From: Candidatus Delongbacteria bacterium
GTDB taxonomy: Bacteria > CAIWAD01
Length of the DNA stretch: 64,000 nucleotides
Direction: 5' to 3'
Assembly: GCA_020634015.1 (NCBI GenBank)
Contig: JACKCN010000003.1
Coordinates: 248,001 to 312,000, forward strand
In this document: positions 27,001-34,281 of the stretch, piece by piece
Layout of the letters: the number at the start of each line of letters is the position of its first letter
Position numbering within the stretch: the stretch's first letter is position 1
Notes under the pieces: generated by a model
The model's input: only the letters and a program-made list of their open reading frames with translations
The model's database searches: none
Told to the model about the DNA's origin: nothing
Translations under genes and position numbers: made by a program

Positions 27001-27973
27001 CGACCTGCCCAGCTCGGGGACCGCAACGGTTCCCGACTCGCTGGACTACGAGAAACCCGGCGCCTTGCTGTTCGCGGGCAAGGTGCGATACACGGCCGGC
27101 CGCCCGCTGGCCCGGTTCATCATGCCGGCGGACTTTTCCGGACGCACGGCTCCGGGGCAGGTACGCATGTATTACACGGGCGAGGATGCGTCCGGCCAGC
27201 CCGCCGACGGGCTGATCTTCGACGAGAGCATTCACTTCGCGCTCAACCCGGACCCGCCCGTGGATGAACAGGCTCCCACGTTGCGCCTGTCCTTCAATGG
27301 GCCCCAGTGGCGCGAGAATGATCTGCTGGCACCCAATTCGAGTGTCTACATCGTGCTGGCCGACTCCAATGGAATCAATCTGACCGGCGAGATCGGCCAT
27401 CGCATCGAGCTGGAGATCGACGGCGGTACCCCGGTGGACCTGACTCCGGCATTCGTCTACGACAACGGCAGCTGGACCGAGGGTACCGTGCAGCAGGAAC
27501 TGCCGCAGCTGGAAGCGGGTTTGCACCACGCGCGCGTGCGCGCCTTTGACAACTTCAACAATCCGGGCTATGCCGAAGCCGATTTCCGTGTGGTGAATAC
27601 CGGGAGCCTGTCCCTCGTGGATCTGGTGAACTATCCCAATCCGGTGGGAAGCAGCACGCGATTCACCTTCAGGCTCAATGGGCTGGCCATTGACCCGCCC
27701 GCCGACGTGGAGTTGCGAGTCTTCACCACGCGCGGGCGACGGGTCTTCGGCGACCGACTGGCCCTGGCGGGAAATGAAAGCCTGTACTACAGCGAGGACT
27801 GGCGCCCCCGGGATGATCGGGGCGATCCGCTGGCACGCGGAGTCTATCTCTATCAGCTGAGGCTGAAAGTGCCCGCCACGTCCTGGAGCCGCGTGGATGA
27901 GCTTGGCAACCTGGTGAGCGAAAGCGTGAATGGCGGCACCGTGACCGCCAACGGCAGCCTGATCGTCGACTGA
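24035..27973 (+). CDS. porU: PorU-like C25 (gingipain-family) type IX secretion sortase
   Basis: 1312 residues from the GTG at 24035. The frame also opens at ATG 23909, but that would overlap the preceding gene and displace the signal peptide (hydrophobic core ending near LQA). The PorU-type N-terminal part includes GLYKLTPQDLSALGL and a GNDRLLFHARG segment. The C25 domain near residues 550-930 holds the catalytic His in INYIGHGNNTTW and Cys in AATCSWAEID. The end carries VNYPNPVGSSTRF and a FlgD-like fold. PorU cuts the C-terminal sorting domain from cargo at the cell surface and, in Porphyromonas, attaches A-LPS. Two plausible cargo genes are in this window. No porV follows. A C25 surface protease that is itself cargo is the alternative. 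Confidence 0.82.
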   Translation: MPDTSAGFLSICLLAFLLLFATELQARELTILRSDANGLLFDLQPEWDQQPREGETGWSLRASSSQDPLSLVESFRLALPPGASARATILDSRYRSLPGDLVPELQSANASQPLKAREESWRDLNTLVLELELTDGPRRILESARIQVSWSGGGRVGGSSLCSPLELRQCLLNPAQASGWATLPAARRITQPASWEGTRWVRVPISEEGLYKLTPQDLSALGLNPASFDPEAIKVYGHDGQMIPDDPSSPLNDRSRLLELPVIREHDGNGAFDGNDRLLFHARGLFGLARNGEGLIRHTQHYYDDRNQVWLLLDGVTAGRSMAPIASTGGTPVQSVVWRTFIDDNINNARNSSRDWFGVEFVNRNTQSWSWPVPLGAGNRSVALEYRFSYSTNPSNTRDSLHFELNGLPVGGRGVRPSSSGTLDADLALSGNALSFSITQLASTGIPVLLDYIELAVESQPAFVDGVCHFESPLAPGPWSTTIGSFPAGGYLLDVTFVDSTRVSRGATFSDRVPENPAVPGSGLQRLYYGVAEAGIRSITGAQLDSQPDLLLAANTTELVVISPESLVDAVQPLVDHRNARGDVRARLVTLEDVYRQFNAGVADPGAVRNFLRAEYQSGLPSPVLKYALLVGNGHYDPVGRIQGAWPDLFPVWYQSGKMIDEYYGWLLNDNSMDIAIGRLSAWSSAEVSSYVDKLIRYESGQDDGAWRNRMIFVGDDEHGENGIVRSWESDHTQHSEYLISAIVPPSFEVERIYEIEYPTVYNPEIRVNEKPLAEKRLLDGMREGASLINYIGHGNNTTWTHEYLFNSSKHFNLLPGNNRPAIYIAATCSWAEIDLPIGLALPQQLLTMPRGGAMGVMAATRNTTSGGNDRFARNLYPALFAAWSDSLTERITVAEAMRIAKNASVSSNDELYLYLGDPSQMPGFPEGGGRLTAVRRPDGSVTDTLRTLELATLEALAGPFSVTSAAAPQEGEALVVVREAPVPRRYYYDLPSSGTATVPDSLDYEKPGALLFAGKVRYTAGRPLARFIMPADFSGRTAPGQVRMYYTGEDASGQPADGLIFDESIHFALNPDPPVDEQAPTLRLSFNGPQWRENDLLAPNSSVYIVLADSNGINLTGEIGHRIELEIDGGTPVDLTPAFVYDNGSWTEGTVQQELPQLEAGLHHARVRAFDNFNNPGYAEADFRVVNTGSLSLVDLVNYPNPVGSSTRFTFRLNGLAIDPPADVELRVFTTRGRRVFGDRLALAGNESLYYSEDWRPRDDRGDPLARGVYLYQLRLKVPATSWSRVDELGNLVSESVNGGTVTANGSLIVD

Positions 27974-28000
27974 GATCGCCGGTGGATCCGCCAGAGCGTT

Positions 28001-28336
28001 TCAGCAGGGGCGGATCACGCGATCGGCCTCGGTCATGACCTTGACCGTACCGTCCATGCTGCCCACCTCGCCCACCAGCAGCTGTTCCCGCTTGCCGAAA
28101 TGGTCCAGACAGGTTCCGCAGCTGGCAATGCGCGCGCCGGCCTGCTCCAGACGGGCCAGCAGCTCGGCACCACGGCCGGCTTCCGTACTCAGCCGGATCC
28201 CCGAATTGACACAACCCACCAGATCCACGGGAGTTCTCGATTCCAGCAGCTTCTCCAGGAACGCCAGCAGGAGGCGGCGTCCCAGTTCGTCGTCACCCGT
28301 TCCCATGCGGTCGGAGTTGAGATACAGAAATGTCAT
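28001..28336 (-). CDS. DsrE-like protein, YedF C-terminal type
   Basis: 111 residues beginning with FLYLNSDRMGTGDDELGRRL, the hallmark of the DsrE-like half of the selenium-metabolism protein YedF. The TusA-like half of true YedF is absent, so this is a stand-alone version. Cysteines in SCGTCLDHF near residue 75 resemble the reactive site of DsrE-family sulfur carriers. It may handle persulfide or selenide; its function is unproven. AAGGAAA lies before the ATG. The gene is convergent with porU and lies 87 bases downstream of the TPR gene on the same strand. Confidence 0.75.
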   Translation of the reverse strand: MTFLYLNSDRMGTGDDELGRRLLLAFLEKLLESRTPVDLVGCVNSGIRLSTEAGRGAELLARLEQAGARIASCGTCLDHFGKREQLLVGEVGSMDGTVKVMTEADRVIRPC

Positions 28337-28423
28337 GGTGTTTCCTTTCGTTGACTCATCCCGGGAGTCGCGCCCCGGTTCGAGGGAAGATCGAGCTCGG
28401 TCAGGTCGCGGTGTCAGCCGGGT

Positions 28424-29368
28424 TCAGTTGTTTGAGTCCAGCAGTTCCTGGAGGCGACGACGGGTGTCACGCACGCGGGATTTCTGGGCCTGGTCCACGA
28501 GAATCCCCAGCCCCGTGCGGGCCAGGTCGAGGGCTCGTGCGTGATCCCCCCTGGCTTCGGCGATGCGGGCCAGCTTCTCGTGGCAGATCACCCGATTGAC
28601 TCCGCTGTTCTGGGTGGGCGACTCCAGCTGGGCCAGGATCGTGCGCCAGACTTCCTCGGCACGGGACCACTGCTGCAACTGGATCAGCGCGTCGCCCAGG
28701 GGAAACAGGAACAGCCGACTTCCCGGATAGTGTGCCAGTCCTTCCTCGCAGATCTCGAGGGCTTGCTGTGGCTGCTTGTCTTCCAGGTACATCCAGCTGA
28801 GATTGGACGCCGCCACCCAGGAGTGATACTCGCCGCTGCGGCGGGCGCTTTCGACCAGTCGAATGCCTTCCCGACGCTCGTCCTCGATGAAGGGCATCCA
28901 CTGGAAAGCGCGCATCTTCACGCTCTTCCAGAAGAGGTAGTTGCCCAGTCCCAGTCGCACATCGGGGAAATCGGGCCACAGTTCCTGGACCCGCTCGAAG
29001 GACCGCACGGCCCCAAGACCGAGGGAGACCGCCTTGAGCCACTCTTCGCGGCGTGAGGCATGATAGGCGCGGTAACTGGTGATGCTGGCCAGGCAGAATG
29101 CCACGTCGGGCGTGTCGTGTGACACCGGCTCCAGCTGCAGGGCGCGAGTCTCGGCACTGTCCAGATCGGCCAGGAACGCGGCTTCGTGGCGAAAACTTTC
29201 TTCGTCGGTCATCCGGATCGACTGGATGGCCGCCCGGAAGAACCAACCTTCGGGCCGATCCGGTTCGGCGCGGATCAGGCTGTCCATCAGCAATATGGCC
29301 CCGGAGTAGTCCTCGCGGATGGTGCTGTCGATGGCGCGGTTGATCACGGCCGTGCGCCCGGGATTCAA
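28424..29368 (-). CDS. Tetratricopeptide-repeat protein
   Basis: 314 residues from a TTG at 29368. Helical TPR-like pairs run along the chain, for example WVAASNLSWMYLEDKQPQQALEI split over two helices, and the ARALDLARTGLGIL segment near the end. Upstream of the TTG the same frame stays open and encodes a very hydrophobic, Cys-rich stretch (NFLLTCICCLLAG). No ATG, GTG or TTG precedes that stretch, but a CTG at 29431 overlaps the upp stop. The true product may therefore start at CTG and carry a signal peptide or lipid anchor. Function is unknown beyond protein-protein binding. Confidence 0.7.
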   Translation of the reverse strand: MNPGRTAVINRAIDSTIREDYSGAILLMDSLIRAEPDRPEGWFFRAAIQSIRMTDEESFRHEAAFLADLDSAETRALQLEPVSHDTPDVAFCLASITSYRAYHASRREEWLKAVSLGLGAVRSFERVQELWPDFPDVRLGLGNYLFWKSVKMRAFQWMPFIEDERREGIRLVESARRSGEYHSWVAASNLSWMYLEDKQPQQALEICEEGLAHYPGSRLFLFPLGDALIQLQQWSRAEEVWRTILAQLESPTQNSGVNRVICHEKLARIAEARGDHARALDLARTGLGILVDQAQKSRVRDTRRRLQELLDSNN

Positions 29369-29427
29369 CAGGCCGGCCGTGGCGGTCGTGCCGGCCAGCA
29401 GGCAGCAGATGCAGGTCAGAAGGAAGT

Positions 29428-30075
29428 TCAGGCGTCGTCCCCATCGTCGGTGCCGGTGGTGCCGAAGATGCGATCGCCCGCATCGCCCAGCCCGGGGAGG
29501 ATATAGCCCACCGAGTTCAGTTCGCGGTCCAGGGCCGCGCCATAGATCGGCACGTCGGGATGTGCCTGCTCCACGTGCTTGACGCCTTCGGGAGCGGCCA
29601 GCACGCAGACCAGCCGGATCGTGGCGGGCCTGCGTTCCTTGAGGAAGTGCAGCGCGGCCACGGCCGTGCCGCCGGTGGCCAGCATGGGATCCAGCACGAT
29701 CAGGTCACGGTTCTGCAGATCCCGGGGCAGTTTCTTGTAGTAGACCACGGGCTCCAGAGTCTGCTCGTCGCGGTACAGCCCCAGGTGGGCGACCATGGCA
29801 TCGGGCAGCAGGGCCTTGAACCCCTGCACCATCCCCAGACCGGCCCGCAGGATGGGGACCAGCACCAATGGGCGGCTCAGGCAGTTTCCCTGGGTGGTTT
29901 CCAGCGGAGTTTCCAGCGAGACCGGGTGGCTGGGCAGATCCCGGCTGACCTCGTAGACCATCAGCGACGAGATGCGGTCGATCATCTTGGCGAAGGTCTC
30001 GCTGTCGGTCGTTCGATTGCGCGCCTGGGCCAGATTGTGCTGGATGACCGGGTGGTTGAGCAGGATAATTGGCAC
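29428..30075 (-). CDS. upp: Uracil phosphoribosyltransferase
   Basis: 215 residues from the GTG at 30075, chosen because GGAG lies 5 bases before it and the protein then opens PIILLNHPVIQHN as in the family. The ATG at 30180 adds 35 unrelated residues. The PRPP-binding loop reads VLDPMLATGGTA and the uracil-site C-terminal motif reads LGDAGDRIFGT. It makes UMP from uracil and PRPP in pyrimidine salvage. The C-terminus has an acidic tail (DDGDD). The TPR gene frame begins at its stop. The gene is divergent from the response regulator, with a palindrome between them. Confidence 0.94.
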   Translation of the reverse strand: MPIILLNHPVIQHNLAQARNRTTDSETFAKMIDRISSLMVYEVSRDLPSHPVSLETPLETTQGNCLSRPLVLVPILRAGLGMVQGFKALLPDAMVAHLGLYRDEQTLEPVVYYKKLPRDLQNRDLIVLDPMLATGGTAVAALHFLKERRPATIRLVCVLAAPEGVKHVEQAHPDVPIYGAALDRELNSVGYILPGLGDAGDRIFGTTGTDDGDDA

Positions 30076-30232
30076 GTTGGCTCCGGCGATGGGTGTGTGA
30101 CGCGAAAATGTAGGGGTGCCCTGCAGGGTTTCCAAGATTCTTGAGTGCAAGTTCACGACCCGGGTTCCGGGCACACCCATGTGTCGAAGCGCGTGAATTG
30201 TGTGTGAAATTCAGACAAAAATGGCAGAAGCA

Positions 30233-30249
30233 TCTTTCAATCATTGAAA
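30233..30249. promoter_or_regulatory. Perfect palindrome between upp and response-regulator gene
   Basis: CTTTCAAT-C-ATTGAAAG is a 17-base dyad with perfect 8-base arms in the divergent intergenic region, 24 bases before the GTG at 30273. Its size and position fit a dimeric repressor or activator site. The protein that binds it is unknown. Confidence 0.5.
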
Positions 30250-30272
30250 GTGGCCATTGCCTTGGCCGATAG

Positions 30273-31295
30273 GTGCCGACAGGTGGAGCATGGAGAGTGC
30301 TGCCAGTGGAAGCCAACAGACCGGGACCCATGATCGATAGTCTCAAACTCCTGCGGGAAGATGGCAACCAGACCATCTGTGGTGCAGAATTCAAGCTTGG
30401 CGATTCCCCTTCCGGCAGCCGATTCGGAGTGGAGGAGCTGTTGCTGCGTTTTGCCAGTGTCAGCTTGCTGGATCTGAAGGAAGGTGAATTCGCGGGGCGA
30501 GTCCGCCAGCAGTTCGAGAGTTACCGGGTGCTGACCGACGCACCGGCCGAGGCGGAAACCGGTCTGCTGCTTGCCGCCGCGATTTCCGTGCTGGCAGGAC
30601 TGCTGGGACGCGGCGAGAGCAATCTGGACGTCTCCGTGGATTCCGCTGCCCTGATCCGGGTGCGCTTCGATGCCGCCGAAGACAAACTGCATGCCTTCGC
30701 CACCCTGTGTCCCCTGGCCATGCTGGATGTGGTTCACCGCGAAGGACGCATCGATGCCCGGCTGCTGAAGGTGCTGGAACTGGCGGCGATCTACTTCGCC
30801 GGGGATTATCCGCTGGATTCGCGCCAGGATGAGCTGCTGGACACCTTTGCTGCGCGCTATTCGTCGGAAGTGGTGAACACCTTCATCAATTTCCTCTATC
30901 CCAACAGCGAGCATGTGCAGAACTCCTTCTGCAAGCTGCTGGTCCTGGAAGACAACCGCGATCTGGCCGAGATCTTCAGCGACATGCTGGCCAGCTATGG
31001 GTACGTGGTCTATCTGGCCTTTGATGGATTGCAGGGCCTGGACCACGTGGAGCGCGAGCAGTTTGACCTGATCATTTCCGACATCCAGATGCCCAATCTG
31101 GACGGACTGAGTTTCCTGGGTGTGCTGCGCAACCTGCGGCCGGAGATTCCCGTGATCATCACCACGGGCTATACCGGCATCTGGGAAGCCCGCGAGATCC
31201 TGGATCTGGGAGCGGTCGCCTTTCTGCCCAAGCCCTTCTCGATGCACGATCTGGTCAGTTCGGTGGAGCAGGCCCTTGCTCGTCAGGCCTGCTGA
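30273..31295 (+). CDS. Response regulator with unrecognised N-terminal domain
   Basis: Up to 340 residues. The C-terminal 120 form a receiver domain: KLLVLEDN acidic pair, phospho-acceptor Asp near residue 270 in ISDIQMPNLDG, ITTGY switch region and FLPKPF Lys. The N-terminal 220 residues, including GLLLAAAISVLAGLLGRGE and a helical part ending before NTFINFLYP, match no output domain I know. The receiver at the C-terminus is unusual, since most regulators have it first. Starts at GTG 30273, GTG 30306 and ATG 30330 are all possible, none with a strong ribosome site. No histidine kinase is adjacent. Confidence 0.75.
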   Translation: MPTGGAWRVLPVEANRPGPMIDSLKLLREDGNQTICGAEFKLGDSPSGSRFGVEELLLRFASVSLLDLKEGEFAGRVRQQFESYRVLTDAPAEAETGLLLAAAISVLAGLLGRGESNLDVSVDSAALIRVRFDAAEDKLHAFATLCPLAMLDVVHREGRIDARLLKVLELAAIYFAGDYPLDSRQDELLDTFAARYSSEVVNTFINFLYPNSEHVQNSFCKLLVLEDNRDLAEIFSDMLASYGYVVYLAFDGLQGLDHVEREQFDLIISDIQMPNLDGLSFLGVLRNLRPEIPVIITTGYTGIWEAREILDLGAVAFLPKPFSMHDLVSSVEQALARQAC

Positions 31296-31395
31296 GCTCA
31301 GGTCAGCCGTGAATCGCTCCATCTGAGCAGCCTCGGGACATCCTTTCCGATTTTTTGCGGCGAAAATGAGATTTTGCACGAGCTTTCTGCAATTC

Positions 31396-31436
31396 TTGAC
31401 TCAAATCAAGGAAAGCCCAGCCCTGACGGCTATATT
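31396..31436 (+). promoter_or_regulatory. FNR/DNR-like promoter upstream of ygbA
   Basis: TTGAC-TCAA-ATCAA (31396-31409) matches the TTGAT-N4-ATCAA FNR/DNR box at 9 of 10 positions. A -10 TATATT (31431-31436) follows at the spacing that puts the box at about -41.5, the class II activator position. YgbA-type genes are known NO/anaerobiosis-responsive genes. Confidence 0.6.
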
Positions 31437-31591
31437 CAGGCCGAATTCACTGAGTCACCCAAGGCAGTGTGAGTTCGACGCCGGGTGCGGATCCCCATGG
31501 TCCGAATCAGGCAAGCCCCCCTTTTAGCTGTGTGTTTGCATGCGGCCCGCTCTACCCCAGACCGGGCCCATGCTTTTTTGTGGAAGTGCGC

Positions 31592-31942
31592 ATGTCATCC
31601 AGCCCCGGGCCACGCATCAAGCGCGAACTGAAGACCATCGAGGCCATGTGCCGCCTGTATTGTCGGTACCATCATGGCACGCCCGATCTGTGCGATGCCT
31701 GCCGTGAGAAGCTGGATTACAGCCTCAAGCGCACCGAGCATTGCCCTTTCGGCGAGGACAAGGGGACCTGCCGCAACTGCACGATCCACTGTTATCGTTC
31801 ACCCTGGAAAGACGAACTGCGGACGATGATGGCCTGGGCCGGTCCACGCATGATGCTGCACCATCCCTGGCTGGCACTGATGCACAGCCTGGATGGACTG
31901 AAGCGCAGCATGAAGCGTCCGGAGAGGCCTGAACGCGCCTGA
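31592..31942 (+). CDS. ygbA: Nitrous-oxide-stimulated promoter family protein (YgbA type)
   Basis: 116 residues from the ATG at 31592, preceded by GGAAG at 5 bases; an upstream in-frame start (31469) adds a poor N-terminus. The conserved pattern of this family is complete: IKRELKTIEAMCRLYC, LCDACREKL, CPFGEDKGTCRNCTIHCY and AGPRMMLHHPWLAL. The clustered Cys residues suggest an Fe-S cluster or metal site. In enterobacteria ygbA is induced by nitric oxide through NsrR and helps recovery from nitrosative stress. The FNR/DNR-like promoter upstream agrees with that. A haem lipoprotein gene lies 97 bases downstream. Confidence 0.88.
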   Translation: MSSSPGPRIKRELKTIEAMCRLYCRYHHGTPDLCDACREKLDYSLKRTEHCPFGEDKGTCRNCTIHCYRSPWKDELRTMMAWAGPRMMLHHPWLALMHSLDGLKRSMKRPERPERA

Positions 31943-32039
31943 TTCGCAGGCATCCTTGATTGACAAGCCGATTAGTACCTTGCCCGCCGAACTGGCTGTT
32001 TCGCTTGCCAGCCACCCATGTCGCCACCTGGAGTCCGAG

Positions 32040-32639
32040 ATGTTCCGTTGGGTATCCCTGCCCCTGCTGCTCGCTTGCCTGTCCTGCCAACCGGGCGAAC
32101 CGGACTATCAGGTGATGAGTCCGGATGAGATTGCCCATTTCAAGGAACAGGGCGCCCTGCGATCGGGTGAAGTGATGAGTGCGCTGATGTCACAGCTGAA
32201 TCAGGCACTGACGGCCAAAGGGCCCGCGGGAGCGCTCGATTTCTGTTCCACGCGCGCACTCAGGATGACCGACTCCCTGGCCCACAGGGACCCCGCCGTG
32301 GACATCAAACGGGTCTCCCGCAAGACACGCAATCCCTTGAATTCACCGGATCGTGCCGAACAGCGCGCGCTTGAAATCATGCACTCCCATGCGGATGTGG
32401 GGGGCGATGTGCCCTCCGAGCTGATGCAGAAGTACCGGCGTGGCCAACGGACCATCGTGCGTTACTACCGCCCCATCCGCATGGGCGCGACCTGCCTGGC
32501 CTGCCATGGAAATCCCGCGGACTTTTCACCCGACCTCAGCCAGGCACTCGAGAAGATCTATCCCTCGGACCAGGCGGTGGGCTACGGCCTTGGCGAGCTG
32601 CGGGGCCTGCTGCGGGTGGAATTCTCGCTGGAAAACTGA
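32040..32639 (+). CDS. Tll0287-like (DUF3365) haem-binding lipoprotein
   Basis: 199 residues from the ATG at 32040, with GGAG 6 bases before it. An N-terminal lipobox LLAC marks a lipoprotein. The mature part has the DUF3365 fold with FCSTRA and RYYRPI segments, and a single c-type haem site CLACH near residue 157. Such proteins are periplasmic haem sensors or small electron carriers; the Tll0287 structure shows a PAS-like fold with covalent haem. Placement after ygbA suggests a link to NO or low-oxygen response, or a role feeding electrons to the oxidase encoded later. Function is not proven. Confidence 0.8.
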   Translation: MFRWVSLPLLLACLSCQPGEPDYQVMSPDEIAHFKEQGALRSGEVMSALMSQLNQALTAKGPAGALDFCSTRALRMTDSLAHRDPAVDIKRVSRKTRNPLNSPDRAEQRALEIMHSHADVGGDVPSELMQKYRRGQRTIVRYYRPIRMGATCLACHGNPADFSPDLSQALEKIYPSDQAVGYGLGELRGLLRVEFSLEN

Positions 32640-32715
32640 CACGGATCACACAGCCCTTGTTCCAACCCGCGGAGCAAGGACCCATACGCACGCGGGGACC
32701 ATATAGAAAGTGAGC

Positions 32716-33441
32716 ATGATGCGTACCACAGGAAAGTTTCTGATTCTGCTGGCGCTGCTTGGAATCGCCGTTGGATGCGGCAGCACAGGAGGAAAGGGAG
32801 TGGCGAACGAGAAGAACGAAGTCGTCACCTTCGAAGAGAAGGTCAGCTATGCATTCGGCCGGGACATGGGCGCCTGGTTGGCCAACCAGAAAGTCGAACT
32901 GGACATCGATGCGTTCGTGCAGGGCGTTCGTGATACCCTGTTCGCCAGCGGAAAATCCTTGATGACACAGGATTCGATCCAGGCCGTCATGGGCGAGTTC
33001 CGTCGCCAGAGTCAGGCCCGCATGCAGGCCGAGACCGAGTCGATTGCCGAGAAGAACCGCGCCGCGGGCGAGGCCTTCCTCAAGGAGAACGGCACCAAGG
33101 AGGGTGTGGTCACCACCGAATCCGGTCTGCAGTACCAGGTGATCACCATGGGCGACGGCCCCAAGCCCGAGGCCACCGATCAGGTGAAGGTGCACTACGC
33201 CGGTACTCTGCTGGATGGTACCCAGTTCGACAGTTCATACGACCGTGGCCAGCCTGCCAGCTTCGGGTTGAATGGCGTGATCCGCGGCTGGACCGAAGGC
33301 GTGCAGCTGATGCCCGTCGGCAGCAAGTTCAAGTTCTGGATCCCCGGTGATCTCGCCTACGGCAAGCGTGGCAGCCCCGGCAAGATCGGTCCCGATGAGG
33401 TGCTGGTGTTCGAGGTCGAGCTGCTCGAGATTCTCAAGTAG
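32716..33441 (+). CDS. FKBP-type peptidyl-prolyl isomerase lipoprotein
   Basis: 241 residues from the ATG at 32716; GTG 32710 and ATG 32719 are alternatives. A lipobox AVGC places it in the envelope. Residues 35-130 resemble the helical dimerisation domain of FkpA/Mip (SYAFGRDMGAWL...). The rest is an FKBP domain with VHYAGTLLDGTQFDSSYDRG, VIRGWTEGVQLM and IPGDLAYG, the usual active-site frame. It would speed prolyl isomerisation and act as a chaperone for outer-membrane or secreted proteins, which are common in this genome. A good terminator follows. Confidence 0.93.
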   Translation: MMRTTGKFLILLALLGIAVGCGSTGGKGVANEKNEVVTFEEKVSYAFGRDMGAWLANQKVELDIDAFVQGVRDTLFASGKSLMTQDSIQAVMGEFRRQSQARMQAETESIAEKNRAAGEAFLKENGTKEGVVTTESGLQYQVITMGDGPKPEATDQVKVHYAGTLLDGTQFDSSYDRGQPASFGLNGVIRGWTEGVQLMPVGSKFKFWIPGDLAYGKRGSPGKIGPDEVLVFEVELLEILK

Positions 33442-33459
33442 TTCCGGCGGATTGAATTC

Positions 33460-33494
33460 AAGGGCCCTGAACGTGTTCACGTTCAGGGCCTTTC
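33460..33494 (+). terminator. Rho-independent terminator after FKBP gene
   Basis: A 13-bp stem (33463-33475 with 33478-33490) with a very tight loop, followed by TTTCT. It lies between the FKBP gene and the convergent nitroreductase gene and could serve both. Confidence 0.8.
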
Positions 33495-33523
33495 TCCGTT
33501 CGGCTGGTTCGACTCAGAAGGGA

Positions 33524-34186
33524 TCACTTGCCGCTCTGGATCACGAGGATCTCGTCCAGCGGCTTGCGCTGGATGTCGGGCACGCGGCAGGTCTCGCTGG
33601 GCCAACCCACGGGGATCAGCAGGAATGGGCGCTCGTTGGCCGGGCGCGCGAGGATTCTGGCGAGGAACTGCATCGGGCTGGGCGTATGTGTCAACGTACT
33701 CAGGCCCATCACACGGAAAGCGGTCAGCAGCATGCCGACGGCAAGTCCCACCGACTCCTGGACGTAGTAGTTGGGTCGTCCATCGGGACGGGTGTTCTGC
33801 TTGAACACGACGATCAGCCAGGGGGCCTCTTCCAGCATGGGCTTGTGCCAGTCGGTGCCCAGGTGGTTCAGATCTTCCTTCCAGACATCGCTCATGCGTG
33901 ATGCATAGTTCAGACGTTCTTCTTCCTCGGCACCCAGTCGGATCTCGCGTTTCAGAGCGGGATCGGAAACGGCGACGAATGTCCAGGGCTGCAGATTGGC
34001 CCCGCTGGGCGCGGTGCCCGCACAGCGGACGGCCGTCTCGATCAGTTCCTGGGGAACCGCTTCCGGAGAGAAGCTGCGTACGCTGCGACGCCCCGCCAGG
34101 AGTGCATGGAGCGCGTGTCCACGTTCCCGTGAGTCCTCAAGCGTCTGTCGATCGGGCTTGTACTCGATTGTCCTGATGTGCGACAT
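33524..34186 (-). CDS. Nitroreductase-family flavoprotein, iodotyrosine-deiodinase-like
   Basis: 220 residues from the ATG at 34186, with GGAGG 8 bases upstream; the frame is open further but without a ribosome site. The FMN-binding start RRSVRSFSPEAVP and APSGANLQPW are typical of the IYD branch. The substrate lid keeps the Glu-x3-Tyr pair (ERLNY) and the later Lys in GTDWHKP, the three residues that hold the zwitterion of halotyrosine in IYD. Members reductively remove iodide or bromide from tyrosine, or act on related phenols. The gene stands alone between FKBP (convergent) and glnA (same strand, own terminator between). Substrate is inferred. Confidence 0.82.
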   Translation of the reverse strand: MSHIRTIEYKPDRQTLEDSRERGHALHALLAGRRSVRSFSPEAVPQELIETAVRCAGTAPSGANLQPWTFVAVSDPALKREIRLGAEEEERLNYASRMSDVWKEDLNHLGTDWHKPMLEEAPWLIVVFKQNTRPDGRPNYYVQESVGLAVGMLLTAFRVMGLSTLTHTPSPMQFLARILARPANERPFLLIPVGWPSETCRVPDIQRKPLDEILVIQSGK

Positions 34187-34221
34187 CGCAGGGTCCTCCA
34201 TGCGGACGCATTCGGCGCCCG

Positions 34222-34260
34222 ATGAAAAACGGGGCGTGGTTGCAGACAACCACGCCCCGT
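34222..34260 (-). terminator. Rho-independent terminator of glnA
   Basis: A 13-bp stem (34229-34241 with 34248-34260) with a 6-base loop. On the minus strand it is followed by TTTTCATC. It lies 22 bases beyond the glnA stop. Confidence 0.9.
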
Positions 34261-34281
34261 GTGTTGCAGATGGCGTTGAAA

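Noticed and set aside
33495..33530. GGTTCGACTC string resembling a tRNA T-loop
   Set aside because: No acceptor or anticodon stem can be formed around it and the gap is too short.
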